A stretch of DNA of 40,823 nt from a bacterium (GTDB lineage: Bacteria; Cyanobacteriota; Vampirovibrionia; Gastranaerophilales; Gastranaerophilaceae), in contig JAFUSQ010000013.1 of assembly GCA_017467605.1 (NCBI GenBank), positions 1 to 40,823 of the forward strand. The letters run 5' to 3'. A program made the position numbers and the translations under genes. This document shows positions 7,008 through 14,847 of this stretch, piece after piece; position 1 is the first letter of the stretch; the number at the start of each line of letters is the position of its first letter. Below the pieces are notes generated by a model that saw only the letters and a list, made by a program, of their open reading frames with translations, did no database searches and had not been told where the DNA came from.

Positions 7008-7922
7008 CTAAAAAATTCCGCAGCTTAAATAGTGGTCTCCGCAGTCAGGAACTACTGTAACAATGATTTTCTCAGCATTTTCCGGACGTTTTGCAATTTC
7101 AATTGCAGCATAAATGTTTGCTGCACCTGAAATTCCGGAAAGTATTCCTTCTGTTTTTGGCAGTAATTGTGCCATTTCAATTGCATTTTCATTTGTTACA
7201 GGAAAAATTTCATCAATTAAAGATGCATCGAAATTTTTAGGTACAAAATTGGCTCCTATACCTTGAATTTTGTGCGGTCCTGCAGCTTGGCCGGCAAGAC
7301 ATTGAGAAGCAAATGGTTCTACTGCAATAGCTTTAATTTGCGGGTTTTTAGATTTAAGATTTTTTGCAGTTCCCGAAATAGTACCTCCTGTTCCGACACC
7401 TGCTACAATTATATCAACTTTTCCGTCTGTATCTTTCCAAATTTCTTCAGCGGTTGTTAATTCATGAGCTTTTGGATTTGACGGATTATCAAATTGAGAT
7501 GGGATAAAAGAATTAGGATTTTCTTTGCTTATTTCTAAAGCTTTATTTACTGCTCCTTGCATTCCGTCTTTTGCGGGAGTCAAAACAAGTTCTGCGCCAT
7601 AGGCTTTTAATAGCATTCTGCGTTCAATACTCATTGATTCTGGCATGGTTAAAATAATTCTGTAACCTTTTATTGCACATATCATTGCGAGACCGATACC
7701 TGTGTTGCCGCTTGTAGGTTCTATAATCAGGGTATCTTTATTTATTCTGCCGTCATTTTCCGCATCAATTATCATTTGCAATGCAGCTCTGTCTTTTACT
7801 GAATTGGCAGGGTTAAAATATTCTAATTTAGCAAAAACTTTTGCCTTTGTTTGGTTTAATTTGTTTAGTTGAACCATTGGAGTATTACCGACAAGTTCTG
7901 TTAAATCTTTTGCAATATTCAT
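7008..7922 (-). CDS. cysK: Cysteine synthase (O-acetylserine sulfhydrylase)
   Basis: PLP enzyme that makes cysteine from O-acetylserine and sulfide in the cytoplasm. The 304 residues match the family length. Key sites: VGNTPMVQL (11-19), PLP lysine K43 in NPANSVKDR, the substrate/phosphate loop EPTSGNTGIGLA (about 69-80) and VGVGTGGTISGTAK-type phosphate-binding segment (about 173-186). ATG 7920-7922 follows AAGGAGAATT. It stands alone, with repeats on the 3' side and a pilin downstream on the other strand. CysK rather than CysM is a best guess from sequence style. Confidence 0.93.
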   Translation of the reverse strand: MNIAKDLTELVGNTPMVQLNKLNQTKAKVFAKLEYFNPANSVKDRAALQMIIDAENDGRINKDTLIIEPTSGNTGIGLAMICAIKGYRIILTMPESMSIERRMLLKAYGAELVLTPAKDGMQGAVNKALEISKENPNSFIPSQFDNPSNPKAHELTTAEEIWKDTDGKVDIIVAGVGTGGTISGTAKNLKSKNPQIKAIAVEPFASQCLAGQAAGPHKIQGIGANFVPKNFDASLIDEIFPVTNENAIEMAQLLPKTEGILSGISGAANIYAAIEIAKRPENAEKIIVTVVPDCGDHYLSCGIF

Positions 7923-7977
7923 AATTTAATTCTCCTTTTTTTGTAAATTATAACTGTGTTTTTAATTATATGCAATA

Positions 7978-8003
7978 GCCCCCGAAACAAGTTCAGGGTG
8001 ACA
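7978..8003. repeat. 26-bp dispersed palindromic repeat
   Basis: GCCCCCGAAACAAG-TTCAGGGTGACA, a slightly degenerate copy of the common repeat, in the intergenic region between cysK and a pilin. Confidence 0.8.
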
Positions 8004-8103
8004 ATTCTGCGTATATTTGCGGGATTTGTTATGTGGATTATTAGCTATTGAGTTAGTATTTAATATGTGTTATAATTCTATATATAAAAGAGGAAGTTTA
8101 TAT

Positions 8104-8748
8104 ATGAGGAAAATATCAGCCTTTACTTTAGCGGAAGTAATTTTAACAATGACAATTGTCGGTGTAGTTGCGGCAATGACAATTCCTACTTTGCATTACC
8201 AAAAAAATAAAAGAGAATATAGTGCAAAAATAAAAAATTTCTATAGCAGAATGGAAAATGCCATTGTTGATATGGAGATGGATAAAGGTTCATATAGAGA
8301 TATGCTTCTGCCGGCAAATGGCAATGGCTTTGATTGGTATATTGATAATGTTGATCCGTATATGGGGCATCAATATGTTGATACATCAAAGAAAAGAGTA
8401 TATTTTAAAGATGGTTCAAGCCTTTTTAAAGATGGTTCAAGCCTTCAACAGTTTTTCTCAGGCGGGTGTCTTGATGTTGTTTATGATGTAAACGGCGACA
8501 GAGCTCCAAATCGTTCAGGATTTGATCAATATAAGTTTCTATATTGTTTCACTGATGATAATAGAACTAATTGGTTTGGAAACAAGGATATTTTCTTTGG
8601 TACATATGGCAGCGGCTTAAATGCTGTTGGTACAACAAGAGCTCAGATGATTGAAAAATGTAAAGATGCAGAAACTACAAGTTGGTGTACAAAACTTTTA
8701 CAAAACGACCAGTGGGAATTCAAACACGATTATCCGCACAAATTTTAG
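8104..8748 (+). CDS. Prepilin-like protein, short leader (214 residues)
   Basis: Starts at ATG 8104 behind AGAGGAAG; an upstream in-frame start at 8017 adds 29 residues that look non-coding. Leader MRKISA, then FTLAEVILTMTIVGVVAAMTIP. The globular domain contains a perfect 21-bp tandem duplication at 8404-8445 giving FKDGSSLFKDGSSL, exactly at the DG motif conserved among these pilins. The loop VYDVNGDRAPNRSGFDQY is the local version of the family motif. Cysteines near the end (KCKDAETTSWCTK) and the terminus QWEFKHDYPHKF resemble the KDYPW ending of other members. No XRE partner. Confidence 0.88.
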   Translation: MRKISAFTLAEVILTMTIVGVVAAMTIPTLHYQKNKREYSAKIKNFYSRMENAIVDMEMDKGSYRDMLLPANGNGFDWYIDNVDPYMGHQYVDTSKKRVYFKDGSSLFKDGSSLQQFFSGGCLDVVYDVNGDRAPNRSGFDQYKFLYCFTDDNRTNWFGNKDIFFGTYGSGLNAVGTTRAQMIEKCKDAETTSWCTKLLQNDQWEFKHDYPHKF

Positions 8749-9034
8749 CGAGGAATCTTTTGTTGCACAGTCCTATGTAACTCTGCTGAACAGGGTAGTT
8801 TCCTCATTTGGGGAGTTTGTCGAAGACGGATTTTCTGTTTTACAAAATTTGTTTGATTTTTAGCAGACCGCTTTCTTTGACCGCAAAGAAAGCGGTCAGA
8901 AAGAAACTCTCGACCTGCACTGCGTTCGCTAATTATTTGTAACACTCGATATTAAAGTGGACAACTCGTTTAGATGTCACCCTGAACTTGATTCAGGGTC
9001 TATTATTATTTTGACGCTCAAACAAGTCCACTTT
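8749..9034. repeat. Composite repeat cluster with a perfect long hairpin
   Basis: Gene-free to 9150. 8866-8897 is a perfect hairpin: GACCGCTTTCTTTG, loop ACCG, CAAAGAAAGCGGTC. It is not followed by a T run, so it is unlike a classical terminator. 8903-8939 (CTCTCGACCTGCACTGCGTTCGCTAATT) resembles 36169-36200. 8954-8962 AAAGTGGAC pairs with 9026-9034 GTCCACTTT, and the 26-bp repeat (8976-9001) sits between them. Small open frames here on both strands are repeat read-through. Confidence 0.75.
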
Positions 9035-9150
9035 TTGTTGTTGTCTCGTGTAACAATAATTGCTCACTTCGTGGAGGTCGAACCAGATGACCTTTTTGCT
9101 AAATCTGTAACTGTATATAATTTCCCCTAACTTTGTGATAAACTTTCCAT

Positions 9151-9741
9151 ATGAAGCTATGCGTATTCCAAGGCTCATTTAATCCTATTCATAATGCTCA
9201 TTTAAGAGTGGCGGAATACGTTTGTTCGAAATATAATTTTGACAAAATACTGTTTATCCCTGCTTTTAATCCGCCTCATAAAGAACTGGATTCTAATATG
9301 GCATACCACCGATTTGAAATGGTTAAACTCGCAATTAAGGATTACCAGCAATTTTGTGTCTCTGATATTGAATACAAAAGACAAGGAATTTCTTATACCT
9401 ATCAAACTATAAAAGAACTTTATAAAATTCATAATATTGAAGGTAAAATTCATTTTATTATAGGTACTGATGCCTTTGAAAAAATTAAAAGCTGGTATGA
9501 AATTGATAAATTAAAAGAACTCGTGAAATTTATTGTATTTATACGAGAAGATAGATTTGAAATTTCGAGATATAATGAATTAAAAAAAGCCGGCTACGAT
9601 TTTGAATTTCAAAATTTGTCTTATCTTGATGTATCTTCTACTGAAATTAGACAAAAAATAAAAAATAATGATGAAGTTAGCGACTTATTACCGCCGGAAG
9701 TAAAGGAGTATATTTTAAAAAATGAATTATATAAGTATTAG
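9151..9741 (+). CDS. nadD: Nicotinate-nucleotide adenylyltransferase
   Basis: Transfers AMP from ATP to nicotinate mononucleotide, the penultimate step of NAD synthesis. 196 residues, normal size. The nucleotidyltransferase signature GSFNPIHNAHL is at residues 8-18, with HNAH (14-17) in place of the usual HxGH; Ala at the Gly position is a small oddity. IIGTDAF (about 107-113) and SSTEIR near residue 171 are typical. No Shine-Dalgarno precedes ATG 9151; TAAACT ends 6 nt before it. Overlaps yqeK by 20 nt, an arrangement common in bacteria. Confidence 0.94.
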   Translation: MKLCVFQGSFNPIHNAHLRVAEYVCSKYNFDKILFIPAFNPPHKELDSNMAYHRFEMVKLAIKDYQQFCVSDIEYKRQGISYTYQTIKELYKIHNIEGKIHFIIGTDAFEKIKSWYEIDKLKELVKFIVFIREDRFEISRYNELKKAGYDFEFQNLSYLDVSSTEIRQKIKNNDEVSDLLPPEVKEYILKNELYKY

Positions 9742-10315
9742 TATTGAAGGTTTGTTGGATTGGTTAAAAAGTAATTTAAACGAAAAAAGATATGCACATT
9801 CTCTAGGTACGGGTGAATGTGCCAGAAATCTTGCAATCAAATATAAAATTGATGAGGAAAAAGCTTACATTGCAGGGTTGCTGCATGACTGTGCAAAGTG
9901 CTTTTCAAATGATAAACTTTTATCAATTATTGATGAGCATCTTGATGTTGAAGATATAGAAAAAATGAATTATAAAACGCTTCATGCACCTGTCAGTGCT
10001 TATGTGGCAGAAAAAACCTTCGGGGTAAAAGACGGTGAAATTTTGTCTGCTATCAGGTGGCATACTCTCGGTAGAATTAATATGACTACTTTTGAAAAAA
10101 TAATATTTCTTGCAGATAAAATAGAAGAACGTACAAGAGAAAATTGGTATGCTCAGCCGATTAGAGCTTTGCTTTTAGAAAATAACGGTTTGGATAAAGC
10201 TATTTTACAATGTTACAAGCAAACAATAAAGAGTCTTGTTGATAGGGATTTGATGATTTGTCCTTTAACTATCGATATATACAATCATTACGAGGAAGTT
10301 TTAAATTCAAAATAA
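9722..10315 (+). CDS. yqeK: YqeK-type HD-domain phosphohydrolase
   Basis: HD protein of the YqeK family, known as symmetrical Ap4A hydrolases. 197 residues. Metal ligands visible: H26 (YAHSLGTG), H55-D56 (AGLLHDCAK), a histidine in LHAPVSAYVA (about 89), H in RWHTLG (about 115) and D in IFLADKIE (about 136). Starts inside the end of nadD (20-nt overlap), so translation is probably coupled. In many genomes nadD, yqeK and rsfS are consecutive; here rsfS is missing and a HerA-like gene follows. Confidence 0.9.
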   Translation: MNYISISIEGLLDWLKSNLNEKRYAHSLGTGECARNLAIKYKIDEEKAYIAGLLHDCAKCFSNDKLLSIIDEHLDVEDIEKMNYKTLHAPVSAYVAEKTFGVKDGEILSAIRWHTLGRINMTTFEKIIFLADKIEERTRENWYAQPIRALLLENNGLDKAILQCYKQTIKSLVDRDLMICPLTIDIYNHYEEVLNSK

Positions 10316-10408
10316 GTAACGATATTAAAATTATTAAGCAATATAAACATGTCGGTACAAGATGTAGTTTTTCATGATACAATTCTTTTAAAAACTGAGA
10401 GGGAAAAG

Positions 10409-12466
10409 ATGAAATTACTTGAAATTAAGAATAATCTGGTAAAATTATCATGTGCCGAAGCCGAATCTCCTGTATTAGGCAGGTTTATTGTATTAACAAG
10501 TGAAGAAAAGTCATACGTAGCTCAATTTGTTAATCTTAAATCGGATACGGTAAATAATTTTGCTATTGCAAAATTGCTTTTTACTTTCACTCCTGATGGA
10601 GTTGTGGACAATTATGACGGCTCAGTCCCAAGTATCAATTCAGAATTATCCCTTTTGCCCTCAGAAGAACTTTTAAACCTTTTACCTGTTGAAACCCCTA
10701 TAAAAATAGGTAATTTATCCCAACAGGAAGATGTTTTAAATCTTGACGTATCTGTTTTTGAACGAAATTTGACTGTTTTTGTGGAAAAAGATTCTAATAA
10801 ATCAGTATTCATTTCAAACTGTATCAGACAGCTTTTCCAAATGAAGGAAAAAAGTGTTATTATTGATACAGACAATCTTTTTGAAGATTATCCCAGAGTT
10901 GTTATTGGTAAAGATTTCAAACTCCCTCTAAATGCAAAAATGATAGATTATCTTTTTGATTATGAGTTATCAGAGGTTGAACCGGCTACCAAAGCTGTAA
11001 TTCAGGATATATTTTATGCAGTTCAACAGTATATCAAAACTCTCGATTTTGAGTTTCTCCCGATAGATAATTTCGTAGATGTTGTCGCAAATCAATATAA
11101 AGAAATCCAAATGCCGGAACTTGCACTTTTGAAAAACAAACTCTTGAAGTACAGAGATGCAAATATTTTTGCTAATTCAAAAGATGAGGTTTTGGCTCTT
11201 AGAGAAAAAATTGACGAAAAGAATTGCGTAATAATTGATTTGAAAGATATACACGAAACATTGCAAAAAGAAGCATTGGAATTTATTCACTCAACGCTTG
11301 AAGCATTTGACAAATATATATATTTCTTCACTCCGTTGAATGACGAAAATTCCGATAAAAAACTTTTAAAGCGCTTTATAAATCATAACCATGTATTTAC
11401 AACTATGCTTGTAAGCAGTTCGTATAAATATTCCGAAGAACTTAAACAACATGCGCAAAATATTATTTTGTTTGCTCCGCAAAGTGTTAATAATGATTTT
11501 GCCGCATACAATACTTTTTTGAATAAATTAAATCCTGATGAATGTATTGTTTTTGGCAAGCTTACTCAAGGAATACCGTTTATTGTGGATATGACGGATT
11601 TAGAGTTGGATTTATTAAAAGAAGATGTTTTAGGGGATAAATATCAGTTTATTCCGGCAGTTGAAAATCTTCAGCTTGTAAAAATCGATCAGTTTGGAAA
11701 TCAAATTCCGGTAGATTTACCTCAAATTTCAAGCGAAGATGATAGTGAATATGATGATGAAAATGAAAGTGAAGAAGTCGGGAATGAAATATCTGCAGAT
11801 ATTCCAATTGATGATGGTATAGCCCAATCTGAAAGTTATGTTGAAGAACCGGTTATTAACACAGAAAATCCTTTCCTTGAAGAAGAAATTCCTGCTGTTA
11901 TAGAAGAACCGATTACAACGGAGGAAACTTTACCTTCAATAGAACCTATTGAAAATTCAGAAATCATAGAACCTATAGCAAACGTTCTCGATGAATCTCC
12001 AATAACGGAAGAAACTCTTACTCCTGCTGATTTGGATATATCAGATTTACCGGAAATTGCAGAAGAAGAACCTTCAATTGCTGGTGTAATTCAAGAAAAT
12101 AACGACATAGAAGCACCTTTGACAGAAGATGATTTGGATTTTCTTGATGGTGGTGCACAAATAGCTTCTCCTGATGAACTTTTTGGGACGGACGAAGTTG
12201 TACAGGAAGATTTTTCTGACTATCAAGATGCTTCATATATGGAAGAACAGACTCCTGTTGTTCCGGTTTATCCTGCAGATGAAGATTTATCAGATGCGGA
12301 AGTTTCAGATTTTGCACAGGGGGATAGCGTGACTCACCCGAGATATGGCAGAGGTGTGGTAGAAAAAATAATTAAATACGGAAACAAAACACTTTGTTCA
12401 ATATCATTTGAAAATGTTGGCAGACGACTCCTAGATCCGACAATTTCCGAGTTGACTAAATTGTAA
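10409..12466 (+). CDS. HerA/VirB4-like ATPase relative with degraded P-loop and acidic tail
   Basis: About 685 residues from ATG 10409, chosen because GAGAGGGAAAAG precedes it; a longer frame begins at 10349. Residues 1-90 resemble the HerA barrel (VLGRFIVLTSEEKSYVAQFV..). The Walker A position reads VFVEKDSNKSVFI, so the expected GxxGxGK is lost and only KS remains. The Walker B-like segment NCVIIDLKDIH follows. Residues about 430-630 are a low-complexity acidic linker. The last ~50 residues (GDSVTHPRYGRGVVEKII..ISFENVGRRLL) resemble the Tudor-like domain at the C-terminus of UvrD/PcrA helicases. Probably no ATPase activity; a DNA- or polymerase-tethering role is possible. Domain calls are from memory. 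Confidence 0.7.
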   Translation: MKLLEIKNNLVKLSCAEAESPVLGRFIVLTSEEKSYVAQFVNLKSDTVNNFAIAKLLFTFTPDGVVDNYDGSVPSINSELSLLPSEELLNLLPVETPIKIGNLSQQEDVLNLDVSVFERNLTVFVEKDSNKSVFISNCIRQLFQMKEKSVIIDTDNLFEDYPRVVIGKDFKLPLNAKMIDYLFDYELSEVEPATKAVIQDIFYAVQQYIKTLDFEFLPIDNFVDVVANQYKEIQMPELALLKNKLLKYRDANIFANSKDEVLALREKIDEKNCVIIDLKDIHETLQKEALEFIHSTLEAFDKYIYFFTPLNDENSDKKLLKRFINHNHVFTTMLVSSSYKYSEELKQHAQNIILFAPQSVNNDFAAYNTFLNKLNPDECIVFGKLTQGIPFIVDMTDLELDLLKEDVLGDKYQFIPAVENLQLVKIDQFGNQIPVDLPQISSEDDSEYDDENESEEVGNEISADIPIDDGIAQSESYVEEPVINTENPFLEEEIPAVIEEPITTEETLPSIEPIENSEIIEPIANVLDESPITEETLTPADLDISDLPEIAEEEPSIAGVIQENNDIEAPLTEDDLDFLDGGAQIASPDELFGTDEVVQEDFSDYQDASYMEEQTPVVPVYPADEDLSDAEVSDFAQGDSVTHPRYGRGVVEKIIKYGNKTLCSISFENVGRRLLDPTISELTKL

Positions 12467-12467
12467 A

Positions 12468-13469
12468 TTATTTTATCAATTGAAGCATTTGATTCCCGGA
12501 TTTTCCGCCTTTTTCAATCATACTACAACCACCACTTTCGCTTGTAAGATATACCTGGTTAAATTCTGATGTTTTTACATAAATTACAAATGCATCATAA
12601 CCAAATTTATTTGGTCCGTTTTTGCCGTTTATGTCTAAAATAAAAAGTGGTTGCCCAAAAGCATATGTTATTATTGTTATACCATCTAATAATACGTATG
12701 CTGAGCTCACATTCAAAATATTGTTTTTTGAAAACCCACTGCAACCACTATTATACTCATAAGAATTATACATTGGTATGCAGCCTTTCTCGTATGCATT
12801 GCCGTTACATATTTGTGTTACTTTTGTATAATTTGGTAAAAGCGAAGTAAAACTTTTACACCCTTGCCCAACTGAACCGTATGCACAAATATCTTCACCG
12901 TCCATTTTGCGCAAAGCATTGTTTAATACAGAATATGCTTTTTTGAATTGAGTAATTCTTATTCTGTCTTGAATTTTTGTAGTGATTGTCGTTATAGTCA
13001 TTGCCGCAACGACTCCGATTACGCCTATAGTAATAAGTATCTCCGCAAGCGTAAACCCCGCGGAGCGCAGTATTCGTGGAGTCTTGCCAAAGTTTGTAGC
13101 AGAATACCCACTCCGGCGAGGAGAAAAGGCAACCTTCTTTTCCCCTCGCCATGCGGGAGAGGGGGTAGGGGAGAGGGGGCAATGCGTGAGTTGTGAATCA
13201 TGAATAAGTCCGTTACGGTTATTAATCCTCCTGTCATTGCGAGGAGGACGTAAGTCGGACGAAGCAATCCAGTCGTTTCTGTACGAATTTTTCTGGATTG
13301 CCACGCACTCACCGTCGTTCGTGCTCGCTATGACGTTACTCTGACTGTGATAAAGGGTAAATGTATGGACTTTTAAATTTGTTTTATTTACCCCCGTCGT
13401 AATCCCGTTCCTATCACATTTACTCCAAATTTCAGATTTCTTATTAATGGTTCTTAAAACTAAATTCAT
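12468..13469 (-). CDS. Prepilin-like protein with 138-residue repeat-built leader (module 2)
   Basis: The prepilin core begins at residue 139: RSAG|FTLAEILITIGVIGVVAAMTI. Before it the frame stays open through a mosaic of genome repeats from ATG 13469, which has a strong Shine-Dalgarno (AGGAGG). The leader includes CATTGCGAGG-type repeat (13235-13340), a GAGAGGGGGTAGGGG repeat (13143-13181) and the ~66-bp element 13056-13121 at the cleavage site. The core has DGITIITYAF, LDINGKNGPNKFGYDAF and six or more cysteines (CAYGSVGQGCK, CNGNAYEKGC, GGCS). Divergent from the XRE gene at 13537 with a palindromic operator between. A shorter start cannot be excluded, but no ATG with a ribosome site lies just before the core. 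Confidence 0.82.
   Translation of the reverse strand: MNLVLRTINKKSEIWSKCDRNGITTGVNKTNLKVHTFTLYHSQSNVIASTNDGECVAIQKNSYRNDWIASSDLRPPRNDRRINNRNGLIHDSQLTHCPLSPTPSPAWRGEKKVAFSPRRSGYSATNFGKTPRILRSAGFTLAEILITIGVIGVVAAMTITTITTKIQDRIRITQFKKAYSVLNNALRKMDGEDICAYGSVGQGCKSFTSLLPNYTKVTQICNGNAYEKGCIPMYNSYEYNSGCSGFSKNNILNVSSAYVLLDGITIITYAFGQPLFILDINGKNGPNKFGYDAFVIYVKTSEFNQVYLTSESGGCSMIEKGGKSGNQMLQLIK
13056..13121 (-). repeat. Cleavage-site element, copy 1
   Basis: About 66 bp, minus strand from CCTCGCCGG to CTGCGCTCCGCGGGG, translated as PRRSGYSATNFGKTP then RILRSAG. It ends exactly where the prepilin helix (F+1) begins and supplies Gly -1. Copy 2 is at 27588-27652, and a decayed copy is near 10-45. Confidence 0.85.
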
Positions 13470-13486
13470 TGTATCCTCCTATCTTA

Positions 13487-13518
13487 TGTCGCTGATAGCG
13501 ACAGTCGCCACCAGCAAC
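13487..13518. promoter_or_regulatory. Double palindromic operator, module 2
   Basis: TGTCGCT-GAT-AGCGACA (13487-13503) is a perfect 7-bp inverted repeat. It is followed directly by an imperfect copy GTCGCC-ACC-AGCAAC (13504-13518). It lies between the divergent pilin and XRE starts, so one protein could control both promoters. Function inferred from position. Confidence 0.7.
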
Positions 13519-13536
13519 ATAACATAAAATAAATTC

Positions 13537-13794
13537 ATGTGCAACAATTTTAGAAAAGATTTAGGTAAAAATATTAAAAAAATTCGCCTTGCAAAGAAAT
13601 TAACTCAGGAAACAATTTATCTTGAATCAGGTATTTCACGCTCGCATATTGCAATGATTGAATCCGGGAAAAGGGATATTACAGTGAGTGCATTATTTAA
13701 AATTTCAAGGGCTTTGGGAATTAGTATGAGTGAGATTTTTAAATTTGATGATATTAACAAATATAAGTTTGATGTAGAAGAATTGTATAAATAA
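13537..13794 (+). CDS. XRE-family helix-turn-helix regulator (module 2)
   Basis: 85 residues, a single Cro/C1 HTH: NIKKIRLAKKLTQETIYLES, recognition helix SRSHIAMIESG, then ALFKISRALGISMSEIF. Divergent from the pilin at 12468-13469; the 67-bp gap holds a double palindrome (13487-13518). No Shine-Dalgarno; TAAAAT at 13525-13530 is 6 nt before ATG, which suggests a leaderless mRNA. Probably a repressor of itself and of the pilin. Confidence 0.9.
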   Translation: MCNNFRKDLGKNIKKIRLAKKLTQETIYLESGISRSHIAMIESGKRDITVSALFKISRALGISMSEIFKFDDINKYKFDVEELYK

Positions 13795-13860
13795 TCCTTC
13801 AATTATTTGATGCAACTTTGAATTCAATTGTGATAAGATTGTAGAAAATAGAGGATTTCT

Positions 13861-14838
13861 ATGGAAAATATTTTGAGTAATATACAAGAAGTTTTGGGAG
13901 TTCCTGCATTTTTAATTAATCAAATTACTTTTTTGCCGGATTATATTAAAGATGCTCTTATTACGAGTATAAATTTTATACCTTGGTTGTATTTTTTGTA
14001 TTTTGCAATTGAATTGTTAGAACGGTATTTTATGAAAAATATTGGTGTGCTTATTGGTTTTATAAGGCGTTTGGGTCCAATATTCGGTTCTGTTATTTCG
14101 ATTATTCCGGAATGCGGTTATCAGGTTATTGCAAGTACTTTTTATTCAAGAAAAATGATGACCAGAGGAACTTTGCTGGCATTTTTTGTTGCTTGTTCCG
14201 ATGATGCTTTACCCTTGTTATTTATGGATATGAGTAAAGCGGTTGTAATTATTCCCATTATTATTATAAAAATTATTGCAGGTATTATAGCTGCATATAC
14301 TGTGGATTTGTTATTTGCTTTCCAACAGAAAAAAACAGAAAATATCAATGCTATAAATCTTGATTTAAATGAACCGGCTTGCTGCCATCATAGAATAATG
14401 TCTGTAGAACACCCCCCTTATTGGTGGACACACCCTTTGACACATACATTTAATATGTTTATGTTCACTTTTTTGTGCTTAGCATTTATTAATTGTGTGA
14501 TTTTGGGTTTTGGAAATGTTGAAAATTTAGCTTCATTTTTAATGATTGATTCACCATTGCAAGTTGTTGGCGGGGCAATTTTTGGGTTAATTCCAAATTG
14601 TGTAACTTCGGTATTTTTAGCTCTGGCTTATATAAAAGGGATTATGAGTTTTCCGACTTTTTTGGCAGGGCTTGTTACAACGACAGGCTTGGGGTTGTCT
14701 GCTTTGACAAAGCACAATTCCAGCAACAGTGATAGTACGCTAATTACTGTATTATTACTTATTGCAGGTATTGTGACAGGTTTAATCGTTTTTTATAATA
14801 TGCAATTAGTTTCAATAATTCAGGAATTTGTTAAATAA
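13861..14838 (+). CDS. ArsP_2-like 10-TM metal permease, first of pair
   Basis: 325 residues, strongly hydrophobic, with two similar halves of about five membrane segments each. Conserved points: GPIFGSVISIIPECGYQVIAS in the first half and GLIPNCVTSVFLALAYIKG in the second (a P-x-C in each half). A central loop has PACCHHR, a likely soft-metal site. This matches the family annotated as putative 10TM heavy-metal exporter or putative manganese transporter (PF11449 as I recall). Substrate unknown. GAGGATTTCT precedes the ATG. The next gene, 9 nt downstream, is a paralogue. Confidence 0.85.
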   Translation: MENILSNIQEVLGVPAFLINQITFLPDYIKDALITSINFIPWLYFLYFAIELLERYFMKNIGVLIGFIRRLGPIFGSVISIIPECGYQVIASTFYSRKMMTRGTLLAFFVACSDDALPLLFMDMSKAVVIIPIIIIKIIAGIIAAYTVDLLFAFQQKKTENINAINLDLNEPACCHHRIMSVEHPPYWWTHPLTHTFNMFMFTFLCLAFINCVILGFGNVENLASFLMIDSPLQVVGGAIFGLIPNCVTSVFLALAYIKGIMSFPTFLAGLVTTTGLGLSALTKHNSSNSDSTLITVLLLIAGIVTGLIVFYNMQLVSIIQEFVK

Positions 14839-14847
14839 GAGGTAGAT

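Noticed and set aside
8651-8945. Open frames on both strands after the 8104 pilin
   Set aside because: They translate repeat sequence and overlap the pilin end out of frame.
12895-13312. Overlapping open frames on both strands in the pilin leader region
   Set aside because: GC-rich repeats read open in several frames; only the frame joined to the prepilin core is supported.
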